Counted from the first letter of the stretch, positions 51,032 through 60,231 are shown. The stretch: DNA of 62,533 nt from a virus (IMGVR_UViG_3300022221_000007:1-62533), one strand, 5' to 3'. A program made the numbers and translations. Notes: a model not told the origin generated them from the letters alone.

Positions 51032-51433
51032 TCAGTATTCGATAAGTCCGTTAAGGTCGTTGTCAAAAAATTTACCCCCAATATTCTCATTAATAAATGC
51101 TGGATCAAATATAGCATCGTAATGAAATAGTAGAGCAGTTTCTAAGTAGGTAGCTGCTTTCTTGCTGGAACATTGGTAGATAATTTCTTTGGTTTTAATT
51201 TCCAAACCTAATATTTTTCCATGACTGCCTTCATAATCTTTAAATGGAAGTGCGGTCATAATACGCCTTGATCGTTTATAGCCTTTCAAAGGAGGCTTCT
51301 TACGCATCGATCTAACAGTCTTCTTGCCTATGTAAGCTTGACCATTAACGTAATCAATACGGTATACAAAATCGGTACAATCTTCAAGCAGATCGTCGTG
51401 ACAACTTATTTCTTTACCTTTGTACAGCCACAT
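51032..51433 (-). CDS. GIY-YIG-like putative endonuclease (SegE-type)
   Basis: 133 aa from the ATG at 51433; a longer in-frame start lacks a site. FVYRIDYVNGQAYIGKKT is the GIY-YIG strand pair (Val-Tyr...Tyr-Ile-Gly), followed by a basic KPPLKGYKRSRR segment and a C-terminal part with ATYLETALLFHYDA, where the Glu can be the metal ligand. This is the layout of the putative SegE-like GIY-YIG family of phages. It could act as a mobile endonuclease or in DNA metabolism. Confidence 0.6.
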   Translation of the reverse strand: MWLYKGKEISCHDDLLEDCTDFVYRIDYVNGQAYIGKKTVRSMRKKPPLKGYKRSRRIMTALPFKDYEGSHGKILGLEIKTKEIIYQCSSKKAATYLETALLFHYDAIFDPAFINENIGGKFFDNDLNGLIEY

Positions 51434-51477
51434 ACTAAATCCCTTAAAGTGAAAAGGAGCCAAGAGGCTCCCTATTT

Positions 51478-53682
51478 TTATTGCATACGGCGTAAAGCCG
51501 GTTCGACTAAAGTTCTTTGCAATCGAACATTGTCTAACTTATCTACCCAGTAGTTATTAATCTCACTGGCCAGATTTCGGACGTACTTAGAGTCAGCACC
51601 GAGGTCAATAGCGTAAGCTAAAGCACGGTACATAAGAACAGAGCGTTCCCCTCTTTCAGCATTGAAGGCAAAGGCAAAAGTTTCACGAGGATCTTCCAAC
51701 TTCAGGATTTTCTCTTTAGTTGGTAAGCTCTTAGCGGGTTTTGGCTTCTCTTTTAGCCTTAGAGCAGCTTTCTCTAACAGGAACTTAGTCTTCAGTGTTT
51801 GACCTTCTAACTGAGACAGTACATTCCTGTTAGCAAAACTTAAGAAGATCTGACTTTGAGGTAAGACATCAATAACAAGTCCTAACTCCTCAGCTATTTC
51901 CTCCAGGAAACATTTCCACATGCGTTCATCAATATCGACAACTGAATCCAACTCCATAACTACTCGGAATTTAAATTCATTATCTGGGTCACTGGTACGA
52001 GCAACATAATGGTTATAGTCGCTTAACAGTGTGTGAGCCTCTTCATCAGTTAGCATAGACTTATCAATGTCTAACACAACAAATTTGGTACCACCCACAA
52101 GGTTGTCTTTCTTACGAACACCATCAGTGAAAGCAAAAGAACAGTAAACAGCATTTTCCTGCAACAGTAGCTGTAAATCCGAAAAATCAGTTTCAAAAAA
52201 TTCGTAACCGTCTTTCGAGTTAATAGCCATGTGCTCTTTCAAAGCAGCACCTGTTAAGCTGGTTTGGAAAATTTTGTAGGAAACTCCCACAATATCAGTC
52301 TTCACCAACTCTCTGTACTGAATACCTCCTTCCTGAACCGTGTAAGAGCCTTCCTCATCATAAGAGTTAGCCATCGTACATAGTTCATCTACCTTGCCCT
52401 TACTCGAACCAGTCCCTGTCACATAAGACAGTTTTCTTAATTCATGCAAGGATAGAAAGAACTCACCTTCTTGCGCTTTAAACCGGCACATATCTGCCAG
52501 TTGCTCATAAGGCTCTTTAACTAACTCACGCTCAAAAGAACTTAAGTTAGGCGCCAGTAGCTCAACAGTGTTTATTGCATAAGCATAGGTGTTCTCAGAA
52601 ATAGACAACTCTCCTGCCAAAATCGCATAGCTACCTGCTAACTTTAGTGCCAACCACTGTTTATGTTTTCGACTAAGTTTGGAGATAGGGTACTTATTTG
52701 GCATATCATCAGAAAGAATGGAATTATATTCCAAATACACATCGAACAACTTATCTGCTTCTGGGGTTACTTCCAAGGGTATCTGAGTTGTAGATTCAAC
52801 CAAACTACTAGTCAAATCCGACAGTGTTTTCTGAGCAGCCAATACACGAGTACGTTCCTTTTCCTTTAACTCATACAATTCATCAATAGATTTGATTTTC
52901 AGTCGAGGAGGAATTTCAGGAGTAAACGTGAATATGCTTCTTCGTGCTAACTGAGTGTTAAATACCAGTTTGAACCGGTTTTTAATCTCGTTGTTAAACA
53001 ACAAAGCTTCTTGAGAACCAAAGAACAATGCATTCACAGGTAGATTCTTGACTGTTTGAGTCTGGTTCTCCTGGGACTTCACAATTTTTGGTGGAATATT
53101 TCCAAGGTCATAAGCCACAGCAATGGTTTTGATAATATCTACCATGGAACCATTAGCTTGTAACTCAGAACCAATCTCAGACGACAAAATAGAGCCAGCA
53201 CCTATCGGATTTTGGCCAATTTCCGCAAAGTGATGCATTAGTCCCTCAACAGTACCTAAACCAGCTTGGAGTGGTTTTGGTTCGTTGTAGTACTTACGCC
53301 ACTCTTCCGGACCTTCTCCTTCCAATCTGGCCAGGTTTTCAGCTTTAGTTCTTGCAAACTCCCGTCTCTGGTCCTCAATCTCCTCGTACCCAATACGGAG
53401 AGCTTTCCGTAAAGTACTAAGAGATTTATCTTTTGAAGTACCAGAAGCACTTAAAGCAAAAACGATAGCGTTAGTCGGTACTAGCGTGTCATCGTATAAT
53501 CGAATAGATTTACGCAAGTGCGAAGTAAAAGTTATCAGTTCTGCCAAAACAATGGCCAGTTTAAGTTTGAAGGGTATTTCACCGGATATGGTATCAATAC
53601 CCTTCTGAACTACGTCAGGGAAAGAGCCAACAGAATTGGTTCTCGCCTTGACGTAATCTTCCAGAAGTTTTTTGGTTTCCAT
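51478..53682 (-). CDS. Archaeo-eukaryotic-type primase with helicase-like N-terminus
   Basis: 734 aa. The C-terminal third has the AEP/PrimPol pattern VVLDIDKS (Asp-x-Asp), KFRVVMELDS, and a later SFANR segment, typical of phage replicative primases (N4 gp43 type). The N-terminal half looks like a DUF3987 helicase domain with degenerate P-loop (LSASGTSKDKSLS instead of GxxxxGKS). No intact ATPase motif is seen. If correct, the polypeptide is a primase with an inactivated helicase module. It heads the replication cluster. Confidence 0.75.
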   Translation of the reverse strand: METKKLLEDYVKARTNSVGSFPDVVQKGIDTISGEIPFKLKLAIVLAELITFTSHLRKSIRLYDDTLVPTNAIVFALSASGTSKDKSLSTLRKALRIGYEEIEDQRREFARTKAENLARLEGEGPEEWRKYYNEPKPLQAGLGTVEGLMHHFAEIGQNPIGAGSILSSEIGSELQANGSMVDIIKTIAVAYDLGNIPPKIVKSQENQTQTVKNLPVNALFFGSQEALLFNNEIKNRFKLVFNTQLARRSIFTFTPEIPPRLKIKSIDELYELKEKERTRVLAAQKTLSDLTSSLVESTTQIPLEVTPEADKLFDVYLEYNSILSDDMPNKYPISKLSRKHKQWLALKLAGSYAILAGELSISENTYAYAINTVELLAPNLSSFERELVKEPYEQLADMCRFKAQEGEFFLSLHELRKLSYVTGTGSSKGKVDELCTMANSYDEEGSYTVQEGGIQYRELVKTDIVGVSYKIFQTSLTGAALKEHMAINSKDGYEFFETDFSDLQLLLQENAVYCSFAFTDGVRKKDNLVGGTKFVVLDIDKSMLTDEEAHTLLSDYNHYVARTSDPDNEFKFRVVMELDSVVDIDERMWKCFLEEIAEELGLVIDVLPQSQIFLSFANRNVLSQLEGQTLKTKFLLEKAALRLKEKPKPAKSLPTKEKILKLEDPRETFAFAFNAERGERSVLMYRALAYAIDLGADSKYVRNLASEINNYWVDKLDNVRLQRTLVEPALRRMQ

Positions 53683-54512
53683 TAGGCACCCACTTTCTCA
53701 AGAACATCAGAAAAGAAAGCGATCTCATCAAACCTAGAACCAATATTCATAACACCAGTAAGGTCAACTGGAATGCCATAACCACTAGCAAGATCTTTAC
53801 CGTAGAAAGATTCCAAAATTGCAAAGTAGAATTTACGCAACAACCGTTCATTAACGACTGAGGACATAATCTCTACAGACTTCGGATCTTTGTGAGAGAA
53901 CAAAGGAATGCTCGAAAAGAAATTACGAGTGTCATTACCATTTTCGTCTTCAGCACAGTACCTGTCTGGGAACACCAACGTAATCTTAATAAAGATGTGT
54001 TGACGTTCCAGTTCTTCGATAGTGGCCAAAAGCTTAGCGGTATTCCTCCGAACATCCTCATCTGCAACGCCATGGTAATAGCTGATGCTGACATACAGCT
54101 CGTAGAAAAAATCCACATACTCTTTTGAGGGAGTAATAACGCAGTCCGGCTCACCGGCAGCATATTTACCTACGTCGACACCGACGTTAGTACCGTCAAC
54201 GCTGTATTGGTAAGCTTCATAAACTTCTTCAGTAATCAAACCCCGTTTATGAAGGTTGCTTCTGACCAAGTTACGAATTTCTGCTCTCTCAGTTTCAGGG
54301 AAATTAGACTTACCCAGCATTAAGTCAGACAAAGCTTCCCGGTAGCTAACACCACATTTTGAGTCTTCACGCTGAGTAAGCTTGGATACATGGTGTTTAA
54401 AGTGGTCGAGATTTCGGAAAGCTACAAAATCTCTAGCTCCCATCTCAGAATCCCAGGCTTTCGGAAAAATATCCGGAAAAGGGAGTTTTGTATCAAATTT
54501 TGAGTAAGTCAT
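53682..54512 (-). CDS. Conserved phage protein, 276 aa (DUF7192-like)
   Basis: Contains SVDGTNVGVDVGKYAAGEPDCVI near residue 100, a pattern I associate with a conserved phage family (DUF7192) encoded beside an AAA ATPase. It is helical and soluble. In N4 the counterpart at this place is gp25, paired with the gp24 ATPase. The product may be the partner of the ATPase encoded 14 nt away. Exact role unknown. Confidence 0.6.
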   Translation of the reverse strand: MTYSKFDTKLPFPDIFPKAWDSEMGARDFVAFRNLDHFKHHVSKLTQREDSKCGVSYREALSDLMLGKSNFPETERAEIRNLVRSNLHKRGLITEEVYEAYQYSVDGTNVGVDVGKYAAGEPDCVITPSKEYVDFFYELYVSISYYHGVADEDVRRNTAKLLATIEELERQHIFIKITLVFPDRYCAEDENGNDTRNFFSSIPLFSHKDPKSVEIMSSVVNERLLRKFYFAILESFYGKDLASGYGIPVDLTGVMNIGSRFDEIAFFSDVLEKVGA

Positions 54513-54525
54513 TTTGTTTCCTCAG

Positions 54526-55374
54526 TTAAAAAGGTGGAACTTGTTCTCCAGCTTTAGCTTTAGGTTGTCTTGGTAAAGTTACTTCGACACCAGACTGTTT
54601 AACGACCAGTTCTGCTAAGTCAAACAGTGTCTGACATTCGCTTTGATCAGTATACTTTGGAAGAGTTTCTAAAAACTTTTCATACTTCTCAACAACTAGT
54701 TCATTATCTTCACCCACAATTCTGTGAACAAAACCATCGAGTAGGCCAAGATCTTTACGTTGCTGAAATCTCATACTATCACGCATGGAAACTACAACCG
54801 ATGAATTAACTTCCCGGAGTACTTCCCGTAAAGCAGTAATATGGCGATGAGTATCAGAGTCTACCAAAGTCTTTTCTAGCTGCTCATCACGCTGAACTAG
54901 TATCTGGTCAAAACGGTCAAGAGTAGCTGCATCAAGTTTAGCTCTACCAGTATAGTGGGCATGTTCGTTTTGAGGATTAGCAGTAGCTACCAAACGGAAG
55001 TCTTTGTGCAAATCAATAAGACCATCCGGAAATGATATAAATCCATTCTCAATAGTATTGAGTGCTAGTAACACGTTGGGATCACCAGCATCCATCTCGT
55101 CAAGAAGGTACATACCACCTTGCTCAGCAGCTTTTCTGAGTAGTGATGGTATGTACACACCACTAACATTCATAAAGCCTAACAAATAAGACAGAGTGGT
55201 CTGACGAGTCATAGAAACACTGTAAAAAGGTAGTTTAAGTTCCTCAGCAATCTGTTTTGCCATGGTAGTTTTACCACTACCCTTTTCACCGGTCAAAAGA
55301 ACGGCAATACCCGCGTCGATAAGCGTTTTAGCTTCATCGTATTTTATATGATGCATACTTAATTCGCTCCTCAA
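54526..55374 (-). CDS. AAA+ ATPase of the MoxR/dynein-like type (N4 gp24-like)
   Basis: 282 aa. Walker A LTGEKGSGKTT at about residues 26-36, Walker B MYLLDEMDAGD near 89, sensor 1 FRLVATANPQN near 127 and an Arg-finger region LDRFDQILVQ near 150. This is the MoxR-type AAA+ layout, often a chaperone for complexes. It overlaps the 197-aa gene (ATGA-type) and precedes the DUF7192-like gene. Confidence 0.85.
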   Translation of the reverse strand: MRSELSMHHIKYDEAKTLIDAGIAVLLTGEKGSGKTTMAKQIAEELKLPFYSVSMTRQTTLSYLLGFMNVSGVYIPSLLRKAAEQGGMYLLDEMDAGDPNVLLALNTIENGFISFPDGLIDLHKDFRLVATANPQNEHAHYTGRAKLDAATLDRFDQILVQRDEQLEKTLVDSDTHRHITALREVLREVNSSVVVSMRDSMRFQQRKDLGLLDGFVHRIVGEDNELVVEKYEKFLETLPKYTDQSECQTLFDLAELVVKQSGVEVTLPRQPKAKAGEQVPPF

Positions 55375-55964
55375 GCATTAGGGTTAGCAGCAAAAACAGC
55401 ACGAGTAGGATCGGCATGTTTTTCATTAGAAAGTACTGTTTCATGCAGGATGAAAGCTCTAAGGTCACTGTAACTGTAAAAAGTTCTTGGAGTTCCAGTG
55501 TCGGAAAAACTTATGTAATTTGGTAAATTGTTTAAGATTTTATCCATAGTCTCTTCGAGTAATGGAAAGGGGTATGAAGTATAAGTAGCCCAATCAGGGT
55601 GACCTCTCATAACCAAGAGAAAAACCAGCAAGTCTTTACTATCAAGATCATACAGTTCCTCAGAAGTTCTGTTAACACGATCAGCCTCGATATATCGGGC
55701 AAACGATAGGTAAAACTCTAAGTCTTCACCTTCAATACGGCAGTCCTCAAACTGAACGGTTAAGTTTTCATAAAGGGCTTCTACCGACATGTCTTCCAGA
55801 GTTTTTACATATTCACGAATAGGGCCAATACCGACTTTTAAAACCAGGTTGAATACAGAAGCTATAAGCTCAAATTTCATACCTTTACTTCGGGACAACA
55901 ATGTTGCGTAAATATGAATAGGAGTAGATTTTTCGACAACGAAAGGAAGAAATTTATTAGCCAT
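55371..55964 (-). CDS. Hypothetical protein, 197 aa
   Basis: Helical protein (MANKFLPFVVEKSTPIHIYA, FELIASVFNLVLKVGIG, LLVFLLVMRGHPDWATY) with no membrane span of full length. It overlaps the AAA+ ATPase gene by 4 nt, so the two products are probably made together and may interact. No family recognised. Confidence 0.55.
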   Translation of the reverse strand: MANKFLPFVVEKSTPIHIYATLLSRSKGMKFELIASVFNLVLKVGIGPIREYVKTLEDMSVEALYENLTVQFEDCRIEGEDLEFYLSFARYIEADRVNRTSEELYDLDSKDLLVFLLVMRGHPDWATYTSYPFPLLEETMDKILNNLPNYISFSDTGTPRTFYSYSDLRAFILHETVLSNEKHADPTRAVFAANPNA

Positions 55965-56020
55965 AAATCACCTGAAAAAATAAACCCCCATTCCTGGGGG
56001 TATTAAAAAACTACCTAAAC

Positions 56021-56365
56021 TTACAGGTAGTCGAACTTAACGCCTGAATCAACATTAGCCAACAGAGGATTGGTAGCGATAAGCTCCTCGATCTTCTTGT
56101 TGATATTGATGCCAGGGTTTTGCTGTTCAGCTTCAACAGCTGCAGCTTTGATAAAGCCAAGCTCAGAACGTAACATTTCAACTTTGGAAGCAGCTTCCAA
56201 ATGAATGAAAGGCATAGATCCATGAGCAGTGTTGACGAAAGGAGCTTTGATTTCAGCTTCTTCATTACCGTAGTTCTTACGAGCACCGGCAACTAACTCA
56301 GCAACTTTTTCCAGCTTGTCTTCAGCTGCAACATCTTTTTCGGTCAAAATTTTAGTCAATGACAT
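56021..56365 (-). CDS. Small acidic helical protein, 114 aa
   Basis: MSLTKILTEKDVAAEDKLEK and PFVNTAHGSMPFIHLEAASKVEMLRSE... A helical protein with a central HGSMPFIHLEA stretch. A GAAGGAAATAAAA binding site precedes the ATG. No family, no catalytic motif. Confidence 0.6.
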   Translation of the reverse strand: MSLTKILTEKDVAAEDKLEKVAELVAGARKNYGNEEAEIKAPFVNTAHGSMPFIHLEAASKVEMLRSELGFIKAAAVEAEQQNPGININKKIEELIATNPLLANVDSGVKFDYL

Positions 56366-56420
56366 TTTTTATTTCCTTCATATATTTCCCACAAAACTAT
56401 GCAGTGCGGGATACTGCGGT

Positions 56421-57824
56421 TTAGCTTACTAATGCACTAGCGTTTTCCAGATTGACTCCTGCTCTGGAGCAGGCCACATAGTAACATCGGTAAACTACCA
56501 GATCATCATGGTTCTGTATTCCACCATTTTCTCTGATAGACTGGATGCGACTATTGAGGTCTTCAGCCAAGATTACAGTTTCAAACTCTAACCCCTTGGA
56601 AGTATAGACAGTAGCGATAGTGTAGTTCGTATCGACTTCTGCCTCTTTAGCCCGTTTATACAGGTCAAAGATATTAATGTTATTACGTTGAAAGTGAAGT
56701 AGAAGATTTACAGCAGTTTTAGTTTCCTGGTCTTCAAGGTTGTCTAGTAAGTGCTGAAAGTAGCTTTGACTACGCTTTCGATTTTTCTGGTACCTCTTAA
56801 ACTCAGTTTCCAGATGTTTATACTTTTTCTGGTAGACTTCTTTACCAGTAGATGATGAAACAATAGCTAAAGGGTAAGCAAAAATTTCAGATATTTTTCG
56901 CAGTAAATGAAATCCTTTGCGTTCTTCTAACCGCTGACTAATTGCATGAACAATTTTGGCATTAGTCATAGTGCAGATTAAAGTCTTACCATTTCTTACA
57001 GGTTCGTCAGTACCGATAAACGTAAAGTCATCACTGACATCTCTACGCATAAAGGTTTGAATGTCTTTTGCAATCTCTTCACTGCACCGAAAAGAACGAG
57101 TTAGCGGAAACACTGTAGCCTCATCACCTAATAATTCAAAACCGTCTACTAAGTTTAAGAAATCATAAATAGCCTGGTTAGTTTCACCAAGCCCTAATTT
57201 TTTAGGAGCTTCAATAAGTTTAAAGATTTCCAATGCAACAGCTGTTGTGTCGTTAATCTCATCAAGAATTACCAAATCATATTTACACTTAACAGTGCCT
57301 TCCACCAACATAAGGTGGAAATACTTTAACAGGAAGTTAAATGACGGATTAATTTCTTTAGCAGCCATTTTCTCAATATACTGAGTAGCTAGTCTTGCCA
57401 TCATCGATGAATCATCGTGGTGCTCAAAGAATTCTTCCATGTAGTCGTACATATCAGTAGATGCCGATACATAAAACTGGTTAATTGAGTCAATAATTTC
57501 GTACTTAAGCGCATACGAAATATCTTCAGTAATACAGGAATAAGATATATCACTAATTTCCTGTTTAGGCTTAACGTACTTATAAGCCAATGCGTGAAGT
57601 GTCTTACACTCCATGTTAGTTCCGTAGAAAGTGGCATTACCCTCTTCTACAATAGCTTTATTGAATGCGGTATACAGGCCAGTCTTAGGCTTAAGTACAT
57701 TCACAACTTGTTTAGCTATGAAAGTTTTACCGGTACCTGCACCTGCAGATACTAGGACAATCCCAGTAGTTTCGGGATCTCCTACATGATCTAAAACATC
57801 ATGTTGTTCAGGTGTGAATTTCAG
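56421..57824 (-). CDS. UvrD/Dda-type DNA helicase (N4 gp37-like)
   Basis: 467 aa from the ATG after CGAGGTAATT. Superfamily 1 motifs: Q motif FTPEQHDVLDHV, I VSAGAGTGKTF, Ia LYTAFNKA, II VILDEINDT, III LGETNQAIYDF, IV FPLTRSFRCS, V/VI with VYTSKGLEFETVI and CYYVACSRA. This is a complete 5'-3' or 3'-5' helicase core, close to phage Dda/N4 gp37-type enzymes. An upstream in-frame extension has no ribosome site. Confidence 0.88.
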   Translation of the reverse strand: MKFTPEQHDVLDHVGDPETTGIVLVSAGAGTGKTFIAKQVVNVLKPKTGLYTAFNKAIVEEGNATFYGTNMECKTLHALAYKYVKPKQEISDISYSCITEDISYALKYEIIDSINQFYVSASTDMYDYMEEFFEHHDDSSMMARLATQYIEKMAAKEINPSFNFLLKYFHLMLVEGTVKCKYDLVILDEINDTTAVALEIFKLIEAPKKLGLGETNQAIYDFLNLVDGFELLGDEATVFPLTRSFRCSEEIAKDIQTFMRRDVSDDFTFIGTDEPVRNGKTLICTMTNAKIVHAISQRLEERKGFHLLRKISEIFAYPLAIVSSSTGKEVYQKKYKHLETEFKRYQKNRKRSQSYFQHLLDNLEDQETKTAVNLLLHFQRNNINIFDLYKRAKEAEVDTNYTIATVYTSKGLEFETVILAEDLNSRIQSIRENGGIQNHDDLVVYRCYYVACSRAGVNLENASALVS

Positions 57825-57899
57825 CATAATTACCTCGAAAAATTTAAAGCCCGTTTCGACCAAGAGTGGGCAAAGCTCCAAGAAACCAAAGCAGTAGTG

Positions 57900-58295
57900 C
57901 TACTCTGGGGGTCTGGGAATTTTACCTGCCACTAAACCAGTCACATGGTGAATTCTTCTACCTACGTAGTCAGTGTCTAACTTATAACCCATAGCTACCT
58001 CACCAATACACATGTCTTGAATTTCAGCTAGTAATTCAAGCTGCTTTTCATTCTCTGTCTTTAGCTGCTCAATCATCTTTCTGGCTGCGATGGCTTCACA
58101 TTGATCGACACAAGGCGCATAGCCTGTTGGTGGTTTACCATCGGCCTTTGCTGCTTGCCATATTCTAAACATCTCGTTAACTCTAACTGACTCAGCACCT
58201 AGCATTGGATTTAGTGTCATGTAGGCACTGTCTTTGTACCAAATGTCCCCATTATAAAGATTAACCTTTTTTTCAAACGCCGCACGATCACTCAT
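57900..58295 (-). CDS. Hypothetical phage protein, 131 aa
   Basis: MSDRAAFEKKVNLYNGDIWYKD..., with YDC-type Cys-poor body and YAPCVDQCEAIAARKMIEQL near residue 80. Pattern suggests an alpha-helical accessory protein. No recognised domain. GAGAATGAACA precedes the ATG. Confidence 0.6.
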   Translation of the reverse strand: MSDRAAFEKKVNLYNGDIWYKDSAYMTLNPMLGAESVRVNEMFRIWQAAKADGKPPTGYAPCVDQCEAIAARKMIEQLKTENEKQLELLAEIQDMCIGEVAMGYKLDTDYVGRRIHHVTGLVAGKIPRPPE

Positions 58296-58328
58296 TGTTC
58301 ATTCTCCGCTACCAAGTAATTAGTCATT

Positions 58329-58415
58329 TCAGTTATTGCCAGCTCTATAAATTCCTAAAATTGCCTCACAGTGAATTCTATAAAATGCCTCAAAAGCCTC
58401 TCTATCAATACTCAT
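58329..58415 (-). CDS. Possible micropeptide, 28 aa
   Basis: Reads MSIDREAFEAFYRIHCEAIL... and stops after 28 codons. It overlaps the end of the DUF4326 gene, with AGGAGGGCTTTACAG upstream. Start-like phage motif MSIDREAFEAF is often the opening of longer helical proteins, so this may be a truncated gene. Weak. Confidence 0.3.
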   Translation of the reverse strand: MSIDREAFEAFYRIHCEAILGIYRAGNN

Positions 58416-58761
58416 CTGTAAAGCCCTCCTGTTGCTTACTGTAAGGCATACCACCGTTACCCAGGTGAATATCAACATATTCTTTAATTACGTCACAATG
58501 ACAAGCACGGGGAGCACACCAACACCCTAAAGTAATATCTCCAGCATCTGCAGCAATACAGATGTCAGATAGCATCTCCAGAAAACCCGGAGGAGCAAAG
58601 TCAGGATTTAAATTTTGGTGAAAATAAGATTGGTAAAGTTTCAATACAGAAGATCTCTGTATTTCGTTATTAAGAATAAAAGGGTTTCCTAAAGGAGATG
58701 CTCGATCACAACGAAAAGTTGGAGAACTATTTACCCTCAGATTCACTACTGTCACTGTCAT
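58405..58761 (-). CDS. DUF4326 family protein, 118 aa
   Basis: VVNLR...FRCDRASPLGNPFIL, then a helix, then GDITLGCWCAPRACHCDVIKEY match DUF4326, a small alpha/beta family of phages with conserved Asn-Arg, GNPF and CWC-x-P...CHxD residues. Function not established. Overlaps the small membrane protein gene upstream. Confidence 0.75.
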   Translation of the reverse strand: MTVTVVNLRVNSSPTFRCDRASPLGNPFILNNEIQRSSVLKLYQSYFHQNLNPDFAPPGFLEMLSDICIAADAGDITLGCWCAPRACHCDVIKEYVDIHLGNGGMPYSKQQEGFTDEY

Positions 58762-58861
58762 CTTCAGAGTCTCCGTAAAGGGTTTTCAAATCTTTTTTCC
58801 AAACATCAACACAGATGATAAGAAAACAAAAAATAAGAAAAAAGAAAACAAGTAATTCCAT
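58727..58861 (-). CDS. Small single-span membrane protein, 44 aa
   Basis: Reads MELLVFFFLIFCFLIICVDV followed by an acidic Asp/Ser tail. The hydrophobic N-terminus spans the membrane once. The ATG overlaps the stop of the preceding gene and the 3' part overlaps the DUF4326 gene. Function unknown. Confidence 0.5.
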   Translation of the reverse strand: MELLVFFFLIFCFLIICVDVWKKDLKTLYGDSEDDSDSSESEGK

Positions 58862-58862
58862 C

Positions 58863-59087
58863 TCAACTACCTATCTCATTAATGAAAAATTCAGCATGCT
58901 GCCCAGCACGTTTCATACTGTACTCAGCACGATTTTTATTAGAGGCTACACGATCAATATCATAAAGAAGACCCTCAACCAATTCAGTTAAATTCTTTAG
59001 GTTTTCAAACCTTTCATTATCAGTATGAGTTTCACCAACAGGCTCAATTGGTCCTATAAGTTTTGAAACTATTTCATGTACATCCAT
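58863..59087 (-). CDS. Small helical protein, 74 aa
   Basis: Soluble helical protein (MDVHEIVSKLIGPIEPV..., NLTELVEGLLYDIDRVASNK). No motif. The ATG is placed next to a stem-closed intergenic element upstream. The start GGATCTCCGGA is weak but no other start fits better. Confidence 0.5.
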   Translation of the reverse strand: MDVHEIVSKLIGPIEPVGETHTDNERFENLKNLTELVEGLLYDIDRVASNKNRAEYSMKRAGQHAEFFINEIGS

Positions 59088-59099
59088 AGGATCTCCGGA

Positions 59100-59182
59100 A
59101 AGCCTGACTGAGTGCTTCAGCTACTAGCCGAGCATTCTCGGTTGTTAATAACCATTTAACGAAGTTATACTCAGTCAGGCTT
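59100..59182. repeat. 14-bp stem-closed element with cloverleaf-like interior
   Basis: AAGCCTGACTGAGT (59100-59113) and ACTCAGTCAGGCTT (59169-59182) are exact complements. The 55-nt interior contains CCGAG-CATT-CTCGG (59128-59141) and GGTT/AACC, giving a multi-branched fold on either strand. It is not followed by a T-run. Same type as the elements at 50.5-50.8 kb. Confidence 0.7.
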
Positions 59183-59185
59183 AAA

Positions 59186-59407
59186 CTATTTACGTTGATT
59201 GTAAGAAAAGCCAACCAACTCTATTCGTATACGCACTGTGTTAAGAGCCTGCTCCAGTTGGTCATAAGCTTTTTGATCAATATCTAACTCAGTACCAACC
59301 TCAAGTTGGCTAAGCTCATGTGAAAGCATAGACACCTCTCTGGACAGATTCTGAACACAAACAGGTAATGCTTTGAAAGCTTCTTCTTGTTCGGGAATAT
59401 CTACCAT
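59186..59407 (-). CDS. Small helical protein, 73 aa
   Basis: Helical coiled-coil-like protein (LPVCVQNLSREVSMLSHELSQLEV, YDQLEQALNTVRIRIE). Coupled to the preceding gene by overlap at the ATG. No family. Confidence 0.55.
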   Translation of the reverse strand: MVDIPEQEEAFKALPVCVQNLSREVSMLSHELSQLEVGTELDIDQKAYDQLEQALNTVRIRIELVGFSYNQRK

Positions 59408-60003
59408 CAGTCCTCCTTAGCTACCCAAGGTGGGATAACCATATTGGTGTAATAGGGATCACCGATACTGATTTGGTGAGCTCGTTCATCACACAAATGT
59501 TTAATTTTGGTGTAATCCATAATACGAGATTCTTCAGGGCTCATACCTTCATCAGTCTTAGTCCGGAGAATGCGCTTAACAATATCTGCATCCCAGGGAT
59601 TGAGAGCATATTCCAACCATATAAACCAAGGCTGAATGTTCTTTTCAGCATAGTTACTATTGCCGACATTGTAAGAATGATGCTTAGCAGTAGCTAAAGG
59701 TCTGTCTTCAGGGTCACTGCCTGAACTTTGCATAGCTTCTATCTGTGCAATATTCAGAATGCTTCGAGGGATGCTAGAACCGATACCTTTTACACTAAAC
59801 TTATCTGCCTCTTCCGGAGTATTTCGGGTACCAGACAAATCTTCGGATGCTCGCTGGTAATTCTCAAGCTCAGCAGATAGTTGATCTACCAGGTTATAAA
59901 GGTTTGCGTGTGCTTTGTCTTGGCAAGACTCTTCAGGATCTGGAAGCTCAGCATTCATGGCATTCGATATAATGGTTATTTTTTTAATAAGATAGTTATG
60001 CAT
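59407..60003 (-). CDS. Hypothetical phage protein, 198 aa
   Basis: The C-terminal half carries NYAEKNIQPWFIWLEYALNPWDADIVKRILRTK and later MDYTKIKHLCDERAHQI, a conserved phage pattern seen near nucleotide metabolism genes. The N-terminus is helical and acidic. I cannot assign a function; DUF3310-type proteins have a related layout. GAGGTTTTCCT precedes the ATG. Confidence 0.55.
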   Translation of the reverse strand: MHNYLIKKITIISNAMNAELPDPEESCQDKAHANLYNLVDQLSAELENYQRASEDLSGTRNTPEEADKFSVKGIGSSIPRSILNIAQIEAMQSSGSDPEDRPLATAKHHSYNVGNSNYAEKNIQPWFIWLEYALNPWDADIVKRILRTKTDEGMSPEESRIMDYTKIKHLCDERAHQISIGDPYYTNMVIPPWVAKED

Positions 60004-60048
60004 AGGAAAACCTCTACAGAGTTAACTGCATTAATTTAAAGTAAGTAT

Positions 60049-60222
60049 TTAGGAATTTTTAGGGTTGAAGTCTTTGCAGGATTTATCGGTAGTAGGCATT
60101 TGAATAAGTTGTGTTCCAGAATGAAACGCTTCCCAATAACCTTTACTACACCCTGATCGAGTGTAACTTTGGCCATAAGCAGGTTTTCTTTTGAAGTTTC
60201 TGGAACACAATCGACAATTCAT
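60049..60222 (-). CDS. Small Cys-rich protein, 57 aa
   Basis: Reads MNCRLCSRNFKRKPAYGQSY, with C-x2-C at the start and two further Cys (SGCSKGYW, DKSCKDF). Basic and probably metal-binding. A CCTTCTCT stretch precedes the ATG, so the start signal is poor. Gap and length support a gene, but only moderately. Confidence 0.45.
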   Translation of the reverse strand: MNCRLCSRNFKRKPAYGQSYTRSGCSKGYWEAFHSGTQLIQMPTTDKSCKDFNPKNS

Positions 60223-60231
60223 AGAGAAGGT

